NCBI GenBank assembly: GCA_947178085.1
Contig: CAMWWS010000119.1
Span: 1 to 7,843 of the forward strand
Source: an uncultured Lachnospiraceae bacterium
Lineage (GTDB): Bacteria > Bacillota_A > Clostridia > Lachnospirales > Lachnospiraceae
Length of the DNA stretch: 7,843 nucleotides
Reading direction: 5' to 3'
This document shows, in pieces, positions 1-6,008 of the stretch (the stretch's first letter is position 1; each line of letters begins with the position of its first letter). The notes beneath the pieces were generated by a model. That model did no database searches. It worked only from the letters and a program-made list of their open reading frames with translations, and was not told where the DNA came from. The position numbers were made by a program, and so were the translations under genes.

Positions 1-219
1 CATCAAGAATCTCTTATACCGCATATTATTGAAATATTACAGACGGTACAGTGTGAATGTGATTGGAAAACCAATATTATTTACGATCTTTTACCGCTAT
101 TGGATGAAAAGTATTTGTTGATGCTTAAGCCGGCTTTAGAGCGTATTATGAAAAATCCCACTGAGGGAGAGCTGGATGAAGGGACAAATATACAGGCTGA
201 GAATATTTTAAAAAGATAG
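1..219 (+). CDS. C-terminal end of a DUF5071-like helical protein (5' truncated)
   Basis: The reading frame is open from the first base of the window and ends at TAG 217-219, leaving 72 residues; the start lies outside. The residues are mostly helical, with Trp-Lys near residues 22-23, then Leu-rich helices, then an NPTEGE motif near residues 54-59 and a final short helix. The spacing of Trp-Lys, the Leu run, the Asn-Pro-Thr-Glu-Gly-Glu turn and the last Ala...Leu helix resembles what I remember of DUF5071, a small HEAT-like family of unknown function; this match is from memory and not tested. It converges with the ABC operon on the other strand, and a hairpin starts at its stop codon. No function can be given. 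Confidence 0.5.
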   Translation, partial: HQESLIPHIIEILQTVQCECDWKTNIIYDLLPLLDEKYLLMLKPALERIMKNPTEGELDEGTNIQAENILKR

Positions 220-246
220 GGGAGGCAATGTAATTATTTGCTCCCC
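219..246 (-). terminator. Probable terminator of the LytTR-ABC operon
   Basis: GGGGAG at 219-224 pairs with CTCCCC at 241-246. After a one-base bulge at 225 the stem extends by CAA/TTG (226-228 with 238-240), leaving a 9-nt loop. Read on the minus strand the hairpin is followed by TATCTTTTT, a modest U-tract, and it lies 12 bp past the permease stop. On the plus strand it is followed by an A-run, so it would not terminate the DUF5071-like gene efficiently. Confidence 0.55.
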
Positions 247-258
247 AAAAAAGTCTTC

Positions 259-954
259 TCATGTAAGCCCTTGTTTTTTGTATAATACCGAAAATACAAT
301 TCCAAACAGCACAATGTTAATAAAGATAACTACAGCATTCTCAGTATAATTTCCACTGTCTTTTAAACTGCTCATCAGAATACTGATTTGCTCCGAATAT
401 GTAATTTTTGCGACTTTTTCTATCGTATCATTGAACATGGAAAGCATTGGCAGGAATGAAAATACCATCATTACCGGAACTGAGACAGAGGTTGCAGCCA
501 TCTGATTTTTGCTTCCTACGCCAATCGCCGCTCCTAACATAACTGAGGCAATGATGCCGACTGCCATGACTGCAAGAAAAAGAGCTCTCTGGGTGTTTGT
601 GACATCATTCAGCAGACAGCAGAAGACCATTCCGCCAAGCATACATACCGAAAACACATAGCTTCCTATACCAAGCAGATATTGTATCGGTGAAACATCC
701 GCCATTAACAGAACCCTCAGGGTGTTTTTCTCCTTTTCCTCTGAAATTATTGCAGAGACACTGGTCAGCGGCGCCATACCGATATACATGGTCGCGAACA
801 GGTTTACAAAGAAATTTTCGGGCATGCCTTCAATTTTGATTGCCTTTGTCATAATGATACCCAGCAGCGGAAACATAAGAAACTGAATAAGTACGGTTTT
901 GTTTTTCAGAGTGTCAATAAGCTGTTTTTTGATAATGGTAATTATGTTGTTCAT
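259..954 (-). CDS. ABC-2 type transporter permease
   Basis: Membrane half of an ABC exporter, 231 residues, a usual length for short ABC-2 permeases. About six membrane segments can be drawn, near residues 19-37, 48-70, 94-115, 124-148, 158-176 and 206-225. Between the second and third is the charged stretch EEKEKNTLRVLL (72-83) followed by an amphipathic helix, the classic ABC-2 motif expected to touch the ATPase. The start ATG at 954 overlaps the stop of the ATPase gene as TAATG, and a purine-rich GGAAGGAAG lies upstream inside that gene, so translation is probably coupled. The substrate cannot be read from sequence; peptides, antimicrobials or lipids are typical for this class. It is the last gene of the operon. 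Confidence 0.88.
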   Translation of the reverse strand: MNNIITIIKKQLIDTLKNKTVLIQFLMFPLLGIIMTKAIKIEGMPENFFVNLFATMYIGMAPLTSVSAIISEEKEKNTLRVLLMADVSPIQYLLGIGSYVFSVCMLGGMVFCCLLNDVTNTQRALFLAVMAVGIIASVMLGAAIGVGSKNQMAATSVSVPVMMVFSFLPMLSMFNDTIEKVAKITYSEQISILMSSLKDSGNYTENAVVIFINIVLFGIVFSVLYKKQGLT

Positions 955-1778
955 TATTCGTTCAACTTCCTTCCTGTTAAATGTAAAAAGACTTTTTCCA
1001 AATCTGGTTCAGATGAATGTATGCCTGCAATCTGCTCATTTTTCATAAACCCCGAGATAATATCAGCGCTTTCTCTATTATTTCTAAGAGTACGTTTTTC
1101 CCCGTTTTTCAGAATTAATACTATTGAGTTCTCACTGTTGTATTTCATGCAGATTTCCTTGGGGACGCCCTGCTCTATAATGTTTCCTTCATTCAGCAGT
1201 ATAATGCTGTCGCATAGCTTTTCGGCTTCATGCATATTATGTGTGGTTAAAAAGATTGTGGTTCCTGCTTTTTTCTCTTCTTCAATCAATTTATGTATTT
1301 TATCTGTTGTAGCCGGGTCTAAGCCGGATGTAGGCTCGTCTAAATACAGGATATCCATATCTTTTAACAATGCCCGGCAGAAATTTACACGATTGCGCAT
1401 ACCCTTTGATAAATTGCCTACGACGGTCTTTTTGGCTTTTTGCAGTTCAGCCCTCTTAAGAAGCATATCTATCCGTGTCGGCGAAACCTGATAGATTTTT
1501 GCAAATAGCTTCAAATTATCCCAGACTGTCAGTCTTTCATACAGACCGAAACTGTCCATCATGATTCCTGTTACTAAGTTTTCTTCTGATATCCTGACCG
1601 TTCCGGATTTTGGCTTTAACTGACCGGTCAGTATATTTACCAGAGTTGTTTTTCCGGCCCCGGACGGTCCCAGAAGACCTATTACTTTGCCTTTATTAAT
1701 TGTTAATGAGATTTCATTTAAAATATTTTTGTCTCCATAAGAGTGAGATAGCTTATCTACTTCTATCAGTGCTGCCAT
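954..1778 (-). CDS. ABC transporter ATP-binding protein
   Basis: Nucleotide-binding subunit that powers the adjacent permease, 274 residues. Walker A is GPSGAGKTT at 37-45, the signature is LSKGM at 123-127, Walker B is ILYLDE at 143-148 with the D-loop SGLDP just after, and the H-loop histidine is H180. The Q-loop position, where most ABC ATPases have Gln, carries Asp75 in GIMMDSFGLYERL; I believe this occurs in other ATPases linked to LytTR regulators, but have not checked. About 60 C-terminal residues beyond the core form a small extra domain, as in BcrA/CcmA-like exporters. A strong AAAGGAGG lies 6 nt before the ATG, inside the end of the DUF3021 gene, which overlaps by 26 nt. Together with the permease it forms an export complex at the cytoplasmic membrane. 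Confidence 0.93.
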   Translation of the reverse strand: MAALIEVDKLSHSYGDKNILNEISLTINKGKVIGLLGPSGAGKTTLVNILTGQLKPKSGTVRISEENLVTGIMMDSFGLYERLTVWDNLKLFAKIYQVSPTRIDMLLKRAELQKAKKTVVGNLSKGMRNRVNFCRALLKDMDILYLDEPTSGLDPATTDKIHKLIEEEKKAGTTIFLTTHNMHEAEKLCDSIILLNEGNIIEQGVPKEICMKYNSENSIVLILKNGEKRTLRNNRESADIISGFMKNEQIAGIHSSEPDLEKVFLHLTGRKLNE

Positions 1779-2262
1779 TTTGCCCCTCCTTTAAGTTTTT
1801 TAATCCCTCGGCCAGTTGTTTATTATCCATAGACTCTTTAAAAACGGAAACAAACATACTGATCATAAAACAGATTCCAAAGCAAATTAAAAAGATAATC
1901 CAGCATTTTGGTTCGTCACCCGGGAACCACCCGAAAATATAGGCGAATATACCGATTAGGGTGATTACTGAAATCAGCATCAGTGTAGTTCTTATTGCAA
2001 TCGACATTTTCCTGATTATTGTATCCGTAAAAAAAAGAAATCTGAGTAACGTAATGCATGCGGAGGATAATAAATACTGAAAAATGGTGTTTATCGGTAT
2101 TCCGGCGCTTCCTAAGGCAAACACGGTGGAATGTTCCTTTGCATCGTCTCCTGTGAGACAGCAGATAAATGCAATGATTAACAATGTTATACCAAAAACC
2201 AGCATGACCTGAGCCAGATAATCCAGTAAGTGTTTTCTTTCATCTAACATTTCAATAATCAC
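1753..2262 (-). CDS. DUF3021 family four-helix membrane protein, probable partner of the LytTR regulator
   Basis: 169 residues with four predicted membrane segments near 16-36, 57-78, 92-112 and 119-141, short loops and a charged cytoplasmic C-terminal tail (143-169). Size, topology and position right after a LytTR gene fit DUF3021. In LytTR regulatory systems such as HdrRM and BrsRM of Streptococcus mutans a membrane protein next to the LytTR factor restrains it; by analogy this protein may hold the regulator inactive until an unknown signal arrives. That role is inference. The GTG at 2262 overlaps the LytTR gene end by 11 nt. An AAAGGGG lies only 1 nt before this GTG, though AGGGA further up has 7-nt spacing; the in-frame ATG at 2250 is an alternative start. 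Confidence 0.78.
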   Translation of the reverse strand: MIIEMLDERKHLLDYLAQVMLVFGITLLIIAFICCLTGDDAKEHSTVFALGSAGIPINTIFQYLLSSACITLLRFLFFTDTIIRKMSIAIRTTLMLISVITLIGIFAYIFGWFPGDEPKCWIIFLICFGICFMISMFVSVFKESMDNKQLAEGLKNLKEGQNGSTDRSR

Positions 2263-2722
2263 GCCCCTTTCCCTGACTGTGTTTTTTAACTCCTAACAAG
2301 GTCTTTATATCGCCGGCATACTGTCTCGATACAATCAATTGCTCGCCGTTCGACATTGAAATAAGAAGCCGCCTGTCAAGATATGTTTTTATTGAATCAA
2401 TATTTTTCAGATTAACGACGCATGATTTATTAATGCGGACAAATAAATATTGCTCAAGCTGCTGCTCCAATTCGTATAACTTATTGAAGGATTCATATAC
2501 TTTATTTACGGTATAGATGAAGCACTTCCTGTCTACTGACTCAATATAAAGGATATCTTCCAGGTCTATTGAAGTCATGTTTCCTTCATGAATAACCATA
2601 ATCTGTTTATCTATGATTTTGAGCGCTGCTATCAGCCGCTCGACAAAAGCGTCCTGCTTTGGACATTTTATCGTAACGACGGTGTCTGTGGCATCTTCCT
2701 GTATGTCAATATTGATATGCAA
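2252..2722 (-). CDS. LytTR-domain DNA-binding transcriptional regulator
   Basis: 156 residues from TTG 2722. The N-terminal ~40 residues are a short strand-helix unit with no receiver domain; the rest (about 43-145) is a LytTR domain. Landmarks are LEDILYIESVD (54-64), FVRINKSCVVNLKNI (94-108) and NGEQLIVSRQYAGDIKTLLG (125-144), matching the family pattern of F.RI.KS.VN and SR.Y. Such stand-alone LytTR proteins bind direct repeats in promoter DNA. It is first in the operon, so it probably controls its own transcript, and the repeats at 2776-2808 are candidate sites. The TTG start is chosen because GGGGAGG (2737-2731) is 8 nt upstream; the GTG at 2731 shares a base with that site, and would add three residues. 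Confidence 0.9.
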   Translation of the reverse strand: MHINIDIQEDATDTVVTIKCPKQDAFVERLIAALKIIDKQIMVIHEGNMTSIDLEDILYIESVDRKCFIYTVNKVYESFNKLYELEQQLEQYLFVRINKSCVVNLKNIDSIKTYLDRRLLISMSNGEQLIVSRQYAGDIKTLLGVKKHSQGKGRDY

Positions 2723-2730
2723 GTCATACA

Positions 2731-2737
2731 CCTCCCC
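2731..2737 (-). promoter_or_regulatory. Ribosome binding site that decides the LytTR start
   Basis: GGGGAGG on the minus strand is a near-perfect Shine-Dalgarno. It overlaps the first base of the in-frame GTG at 2731 and sits 8 nt before the in-frame TTG at 2722, which points to TTG as the true start. Confidence 0.65.
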
Positions 2738-2746
2738 ATTAAGCTT

Positions 2747-2774
2747 ATTTTATCAGCCCAATTATTTCTTACAA
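2747..2774 (-). promoter_or_regulatory. Promoter of the LytTR-ABC operon
   Basis: Minus-strand -35 TTGTAA at 2774-2769, a 16-nt spacer, and -10 TAAAAT at 2752-2747. Transcription would begin near 2740, only a few bases before the ribosome site, giving an unusually short leader. Confidence 0.55.
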
Positions 2775-2775
2775 G

Positions 2776-2808
2776 TATATTGGCGGGATTTTGCCGTTTT
2801 TATGACGT
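2776..2808 (-). promoter_or_regulatory. Three 11-bp direct repeats, candidate LytTR operator
   Basis: On the minus strand three consecutive 11-mers can be aligned: ACGTCATAAAA (2808-2798), ACGGCAAAATC (2797-2787) and CCGCCAATATA (2786-2776), sharing a CG.CAaaA-like core. The period is about one helical turn, so all three present the same DNA face, and the last copy ends one base before the -35 hexamer. LytTR proteins are known to bind phased direct repeats upstream of promoters, so this is a plausible activator site. A looser fourth copy (TTGGCAACT) may lie 10 bp further upstream. Confidence 0.45.
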
Positions 2809-2849
2809 GAGTTGCCAAAACAACGGATGTCACGCTTCGCGAGTCATCC
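2804..2849. repeat. Overlapping inverted repeats upstream of the LytTR promoter
   Basis: CGTGAGTTG at 2806-2814 pairs with CAAC at 2821-2824 and TCACG at 2830-2834, leaving GGATG unpaired. GGATG at 2825-2829 pairs instead with CATCC at 2845-2849, with an inner CGC/GCG pair around TTC. The two folds share bases and exclude each other. They lie between the terminator of the Gfo/Idh operon and the direct repeats. Confidence 0.35.
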
Positions 2850-2856
2850 TTATGTT

Positions 2857-2889
2857 AAAAAAAGCCTGCATCAGTGCGGATGCAGGCTT
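2857..2889 (-). terminator. Rho-independent terminator of the isomerase-oxidoreductase operon
   Basis: A perfect 11-bp stem, AAGCCTGCATC at 2862-2872 with GATGCAGGCTT at 2879-2889, encloses a 6-nt loop. On the minus strand the stem runs into seven T residues (complement of 2857-2863). It begins 16 bp past the Gfo/Idh stop codon. Confidence 0.93.
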
Positions 2890-2905
2890 AAATACAGGTT
2901 TCATT

Positions 2906-4078
2906 TTACCATCTTACTTTCCATCGTTCGTTTAGGGAAGTATCATTATTGGGTTGTTCGGAACTTGGTTTTTTAATATTTTCGTTCCTGCAAAGCTCTG
3001 AAAGATGTTGTTCAAAAAGCTTTTCGTCTGTGGGAATTTCCGCCCATGTATCGGTCCAGGAGGACAGGTATGCAGCGTTTGAAATCGACAGAGAATTAAG
3101 CCCTTCGCGTCCGTCGGCGATAAGCTCCATACCGTCTAAAATAGCTTCAGCAAAATTTTCAAGTACCGTCGAGTGACCGTCGGGAGCTTCCTCGGAATAT
3201 TCTTCATATGTCATATCCGGACAAGCAAAGCCTTCCTTTGAGGTGAAACAGAATTCTCTTTCCGGAACGGAAAGTTTCCACCATTTTAGTTTTCCGTCTT
3301 CAAGAACAAGCTTACCAAGGTCGCCTGAAATTTCAAGGCGGTTTGTTCCGGGGGCTTCTCCCGTTGTAGAAATAAATGTCGCTGTTGCCCCGTTTTCGTA
3401 TTCGCCGTAAAGTGTTACGTCGTCCTCAACGTCGATATTGTGATATTTTCCAGTGGCGCAGAATGCACGGATTTTTTTCGGCATGCCGAATATCCACTGC
3501 CATAAATCAAGATTGTGAGGAGCCTGATTTAAAAGCACGCCGCCGCCTTCTCCGTTCCACGTCGCCCGCCAGCTTCCCGAATCATAGTAGGTTTGGGTAC
3601 GATACCAGTTTGTAATTATCCACACCAGTCTTTTGGGCTTTCCGAGAGCACCGCTCTGTACGATGTCGCGAGCCTTTTTATAAATTGGATTAGTTCTCTG
3701 ATTGAACATTATTCCGAATTTCACTCCCGCTTTTTCAGCAGCCTCGTTCATTTCGCGAACCTGTCTGGCATATACTCCCGCAGGCTTTTCTGTTATTACA
3801 TGAATACCGCGGTTAAAGCACTCTATCGCATATTTAGGATGGTCGTAATGAGGTACTGCAATAAGCGCGGCGTCAATAAGTCCGCTGTCCAGCATATTTT
3901 CGACATTGTCAAAGCAACTTAATGACGGCAGTTTTTTACTTGCATTTTCAAGCTTTACAGGGTCAATGTCTGCAACAGCAGTAACCTCAACTTTGGGGCA
4001 TTTCCCATCTATAACGTTCTGCAAATGTCCGCTTCCCATATTTCCTACTCCGATTATTCCAAGACGAATTTTTTTCAT
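2906..4078 (-). CDS. Gfo/Idh/MocA family NAD(P)-dependent oxidoreductase
   Basis: 390 residues, cytoplasmic, probably oxidising a sugar, sugar derivative or cyclitol. The N-terminal Rossmann fold shows GVGNMG at 10-15 and Asp37 in AVADID, which usually favours NAD. The EKP motif is at 97-99, with Lys98 the family's catalytic lysine. The C-terminal domain has GGGVLLNQAPHNLDLW (178-193): His188 is the usual catalytic histidine, while Asn184 stands where many members have Asp; I recall this Asn in many Firmicutes members. The last ~40 residues are a polar tail. The start ATG follows AAGGAG by 13 nt and lies 17 nt after the isomerase stop, so the two genes share a transcript. The substrate is not identifiable; inositol-type and 3-keto-glycoside chemistry are both possible. 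Confidence 0.9.
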   Translation of the reverse strand: MKKIRLGIIGVGNMGSGHLQNVIDGKCPKVEVTAVADIDPVKLENASKKLPSLSCFDNVENMLDSGLIDAALIAVPHYDHPKYAIECFNRGIHVITEKPAGVYARQVREMNEAAEKAGVKFGIMFNQRTNPIYKKARDIVQSGALGKPKRLVWIITNWYRTQTYYDSGSWRATWNGEGGGVLLNQAPHNLDLWQWIFGMPKKIRAFCATGKYHNIDVEDDVTLYGEYENGATATFISTTGEAPGTNRLEISGDLGKLVLEDGKLKWWKLSVPEREFCFTSKEGFACPDMTYEEYSEEAPDGHSTVLENFAEAILDGMELIADGREGLNSLSISNAAYLSSWTDTWAEIPTDEKLFEQHLSELCRNENIKKPSSEQPNNDTSLNERWKVRW

Positions 4079-4095
4079 AATATTATCGTTGCTCC

Positions 4096-4917
4096 TTATA
4101 TGATTAAATTTTTTAAAGCTGAAACCGCCGCGTCAAAGGCTTCTTCCGACGATGCATAGCAATATTTGCTTCGCAGTTCATTGTTCTGCTCAAGCTTTTC
4201 AAATCCCGAAAATACCGTCAGGTGCGGTTCAACTGTCAGTACTTCTCCATGATAATTTTCAAGTATGTACGGTATATTTCCTATGCCTTTTCCGGCGGGA
4301 ACAACCGAGCCGTCAGCAAGTGCGTCCTTGATATGCATATACTCAACATATGGTGCAAGAATTGACCACGCCGCCATTGTGTCCTGACCGCATTGAATAA
4401 AGTTTGCGGGGTCGAAAATTGCCTTTATTTCAGGGAAATTTTTGTGTATCTCTTCACAACGGGTGGCGATATCTCCGTATATGCCTTTTTCATTTTCATG
4501 GCAGAGCAGGATTCCGCTGTCCTTTGCTGCTGTCTGAAATTTTTCCAGACGGGACAAAACTTCCTCTAAGTAATTTTCTGCATTTTCCTGCGGTACATAA
4601 AAGCTGAAAATACGCATATGTTTTGTGCCGAGAATTTCTGCGATTTCCAAATTCCTTTTAAAATTTTCAAGATGAGGGGTAAAATCATCGTTTATTCCGA
4701 TTTTCCCGAAAGGAGAACCTATGGACCATACAGCCAGACCCGAAGAGTCCAGCTTTTTGCGTATTTCATGGGCTTTTTCAAAGGAAATATCCGAAATGCT
4801 TTCTCCGTCCACACCGCGTATTTCCAGATACTCAATACCGTTTTTTACCATTGCGGAGATTTGGTTATCCAGCTTGCTGTCCGCTTCGTCGGCAAAAGCC
4901 GCAAGTTTGAATTTCAT
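4096..4917 (-). CDS. Sugar phosphate isomerase/epimerase-like TIM-barrel protein
   Basis: 273 residues of the xylose-isomerase-like / AP-endonuclease-2 TIM-barrel superfamily, which contains IolE, hydroxypyruvate isomerase, ketose 3-epimerases and some keto-glycoside lyases. The usual metal set is visible: Glu141 in CHENEKGIYGD (139-149), Asp169 in IFDPANF, His195 in MHIKDA and Glu230 in TVEPHL. The substrate cannot be assigned. It is first in its operon, with the Gfo/Idh gene following, so the two likely act on one compound in sequence. ATG at 4917 is preceded by GGGAGG with good spacing, and a promoter lies at 4975-5003. The AraC gene runs divergently and is the likely regulator. Confidence 0.87.
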   Translation of the reverse strand: MKFKLAAFADEADSKLDNQISAMVKNGIEYLEIRGVDGESISDISFEKAHEIRKKLDSSGLAVWSIGSPFGKIGINDDFTPHLENFKRNLEIAEILGTKHMRIFSFYVPQENAENYLEEVLSRLEKFQTAAKDSGILLCHENEKGIYGDIATRCEEIHKNFPEIKAIFDPANFIQCGQDTMAAWSILAPYVEYMHIKDALADGSVVPAGKGIGNIPYILENYHGEVLTVEPHLTVFSGFEKLEQNNELRSKYCYASSEEAFDAAVSALKNLII

Positions 4918-4974
4918 ATCAATTCCTCCCGATTTGTTGTTGTGTGCTTTTTGTTGTACGTTTTAAATATAGAC

Positions 4975-5003
4975 AGTATACTATAAATATATTTGCATTG
5001 TAA
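4975..5003 (-). promoter_or_regulatory. Promoter of the isomerase-oxidoreductase operon
   Basis: Minus-strand -35 TTACAA (5003-4998), 17-nt spacer, -10 TATACT (4980-4975). The -10 matches consensus at five of six positions, the -35 is weak, as expected for an activator-dependent promoter. The leader would be about 50 nt, ending in GGGAGG before ATG 4917. Confidence 0.5.
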
Positions 5004-5033
5004 TTGTAAATATGAGCATGATATATTGCAAAT
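4991..5033. promoter_or_regulatory. Candidate AraC operator between divergent promoters
   Basis: ATTTGCA (4991-4997) and its exact inverse TGCAAAT (5027-5033) flank a centre near 5012. The left arm abuts the -35 of the minus-strand operon and the right arm overlaps the -35 of the AraC gene. GCATTGT also occurs as a direct repeat at 4995-5001 and 5038-5044, 43 bp apart (about four turns). Binding here could control both directions. Confidence 0.4.
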
Positions 5034-5054
5034 TCACGCATTGTGCTGTATAAT
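5026..5054 (+). promoter_or_regulatory. Promoter of the AraC-family gene
   Basis: -35 TTGCAA (5026-5031), 17-nt spacer, perfect -10 TATAAT (5049-5054). It fires away from the isomerase operon and overlaps the inverted repeat. Confidence 0.7.
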
Positions 5055-5080
5055 AAATTAATTAATTACAGGAGATTGCA

Positions 5081-5087
5081 AGGGAGG
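5081..5087 (+). promoter_or_regulatory. Ribosome binding site with a mismatched start codon
   Basis: AGGGAGG is a strong Shine-Dalgarno, but the first standard in-frame start, TTG 5104, is 16 nt away. The in-frame codon at normal distance (7 nt) is ACG at 5095-5097, one base from ATG. No ATG, GTG or TTG occurs in frame between the upstream stop at 5059 and 5104. Confidence 0.55.
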
Positions 5088-5103
5088 TTTTCATACGGAT
5101 TAT

Positions 5104-5916
5104 TTGTGGGAATTTAACTCAGATAATATATACACACGCTATGCTATAGACGAAGAGCCTTACGATATGGGATTTGCTATGCATGTTCATGAACGGTGCG
5201 AGATTTTTTGCTTTGTGTCGGGAAATGCTGAATATCTTGTGGAGGGCTCAAGGTATCCTCTTGAATCAGGAAGCGTCCTTATTATGCGCCCGGCGGAATC
5301 TCACAGGGCCAAGATTCTTGGAAGAGAAAAATACGAAAGATATGCAGTAAACTTTCCTGTTTCGGCTGTCGAGCATATTGACCCCGAGCGTAAGCTGCTG
5401 AAAGCATTTTTTGAGCGTCCTCTCGGGCGGGGAAATCTTTTTTTACCAATGGAGTTTGGCGATGAAAATACACAGAAAATATTTTCGGAAATGTGTAGAA
5501 AAAGTGAAACATATGAAACTCGGGTCAATATAAAAACCCATCTTTTCTGGCTGCTTGACAGAATAAACAGGGCATGGCAAAAAAGAGGGACAAAGGATTA
5601 TGCCCCGCCGCAGAATATTTCGGAAAGAATGGTTTTGTACGTAAATTACCATCTGTTTGAAGAACTTTCCGTACCAATGCTTGCGGAGCATTTTTTCTTA
5701 AGTCCATCGCAGTTCAGCCGGATTTTCAAGCAATCTACAGGTGCGGCGCCGTGGGAGTATATCACTATTAAACGGCTTACTGCGGCGAGAGAAAAAATCC
5801 GAAACGGAGAGCCGTCGCAACGTGCCGCTGAAAGCTGCGGATTTGGTGATTACTCAGCATTTTACCGTGCTTATGTTAAATTTTTCGGTTGCTCGCCTAA
5901 ATATGATAATAAATGA
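5104..5916 (+). CDS. AraC-family transcriptional regulator with cupin sensor domain
   Basis: 270 residues from TTG 5104. The N-terminal cupin-like half has HVHERCEIFCFVSGN (27-41) and a PAESHRAKI turn (63-71), the usual ligand-binding barrel. After a helical linker the C-terminal half is a double helix-turn-helix: the first around 191-211 (LAEHFFLSPSQFSRIFKQ) and the second around 237-260, ending with the AraC signature GFGDYSAFYRAYVKFFGCSP. It is transcribed divergently from the isomerase and Gfo/Idh genes and is very likely their regulator, sensing the substrate or a pathway product. The start is uncertain: an ACG at 5095 sits correctly behind a strong ribosome site and would add M-D-Y to the N-terminus, while TTG 5104 is too far from it. 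Length is normal for the family. Confidence 0.9.
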   Translation: MWEFNSDNIYTRYAIDEEPYDMGFAMHVHERCEIFCFVSGNAEYLVEGSRYPLESGSVLIMRPAESHRAKILGREKYERYAVNFPVSAVEHIDPERKLLKAFFERPLGRGNLFLPMEFGDENTQKIFSEMCRKSETYETRVNIKTHLFWLLDRINRAWQKRGTKDYAPPQNISERMVLYVNYHLFEELSVPMLAEHFFLSPSQFSRIFKQSTGAAPWEYITIKRLTAAREKIRNGEPSQRAAESCGFGDYSAFYRAYVKFFGCSPKYDNK

Positions 5917-5922
5917 CTTATC

Positions 5923-5945
5923 AAATGTATGATTATTTTACATTT
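5923..5945 (+). terminator. Weak AT-rich hairpin after the AraC gene
   Basis: AAATGTA (5923-5929) pairs with TACATTT (5939-5945) over a 9-nt loop, six bases past the stop. The stem is AT-rich and no U-tract follows, so termination would be inefficient. It also overlaps the -35 of the next promoter. Confidence 0.25.
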
Positions 5946-5963
5946 TGGATAGAAACATATAAT
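5937..5963 (+). promoter_or_regulatory. Probable promoter of the DUF554 gene
   Basis: -35 TTTACA (5937-5942) and perfect -10 TATAAT (5958-5963), with a short 15-nt spacer; TTTTAC would give 16. The gene start is 46 bp downstream. Confidence 0.4.
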
Positions 5964-6008
5964 TAAATTAATACATATCAGGATTTGACTGTTTTAGGGG
6001 GATTTTTG

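Noticed and set aside
219..246. Hairpin as a terminator for the plus-strand DUF5071-like gene
   Set aside because: No T-run follows on the plus strand; the T-rich tail is on the minus side, so it was assigned to the ABC operon.
1021..1491. Long plus-strand open frame of 156 codons opposite the ABC ATPase gene
   Set aside because: It lies fully antisense to a gene with clear ABC motifs, has no ribosome site and no recognisable domain.
4404..4607. Plus-strand open frame opposite the isomerase gene
   Set aside because: Shadow of the real gene; composition and lack of ribosome site argue against it.
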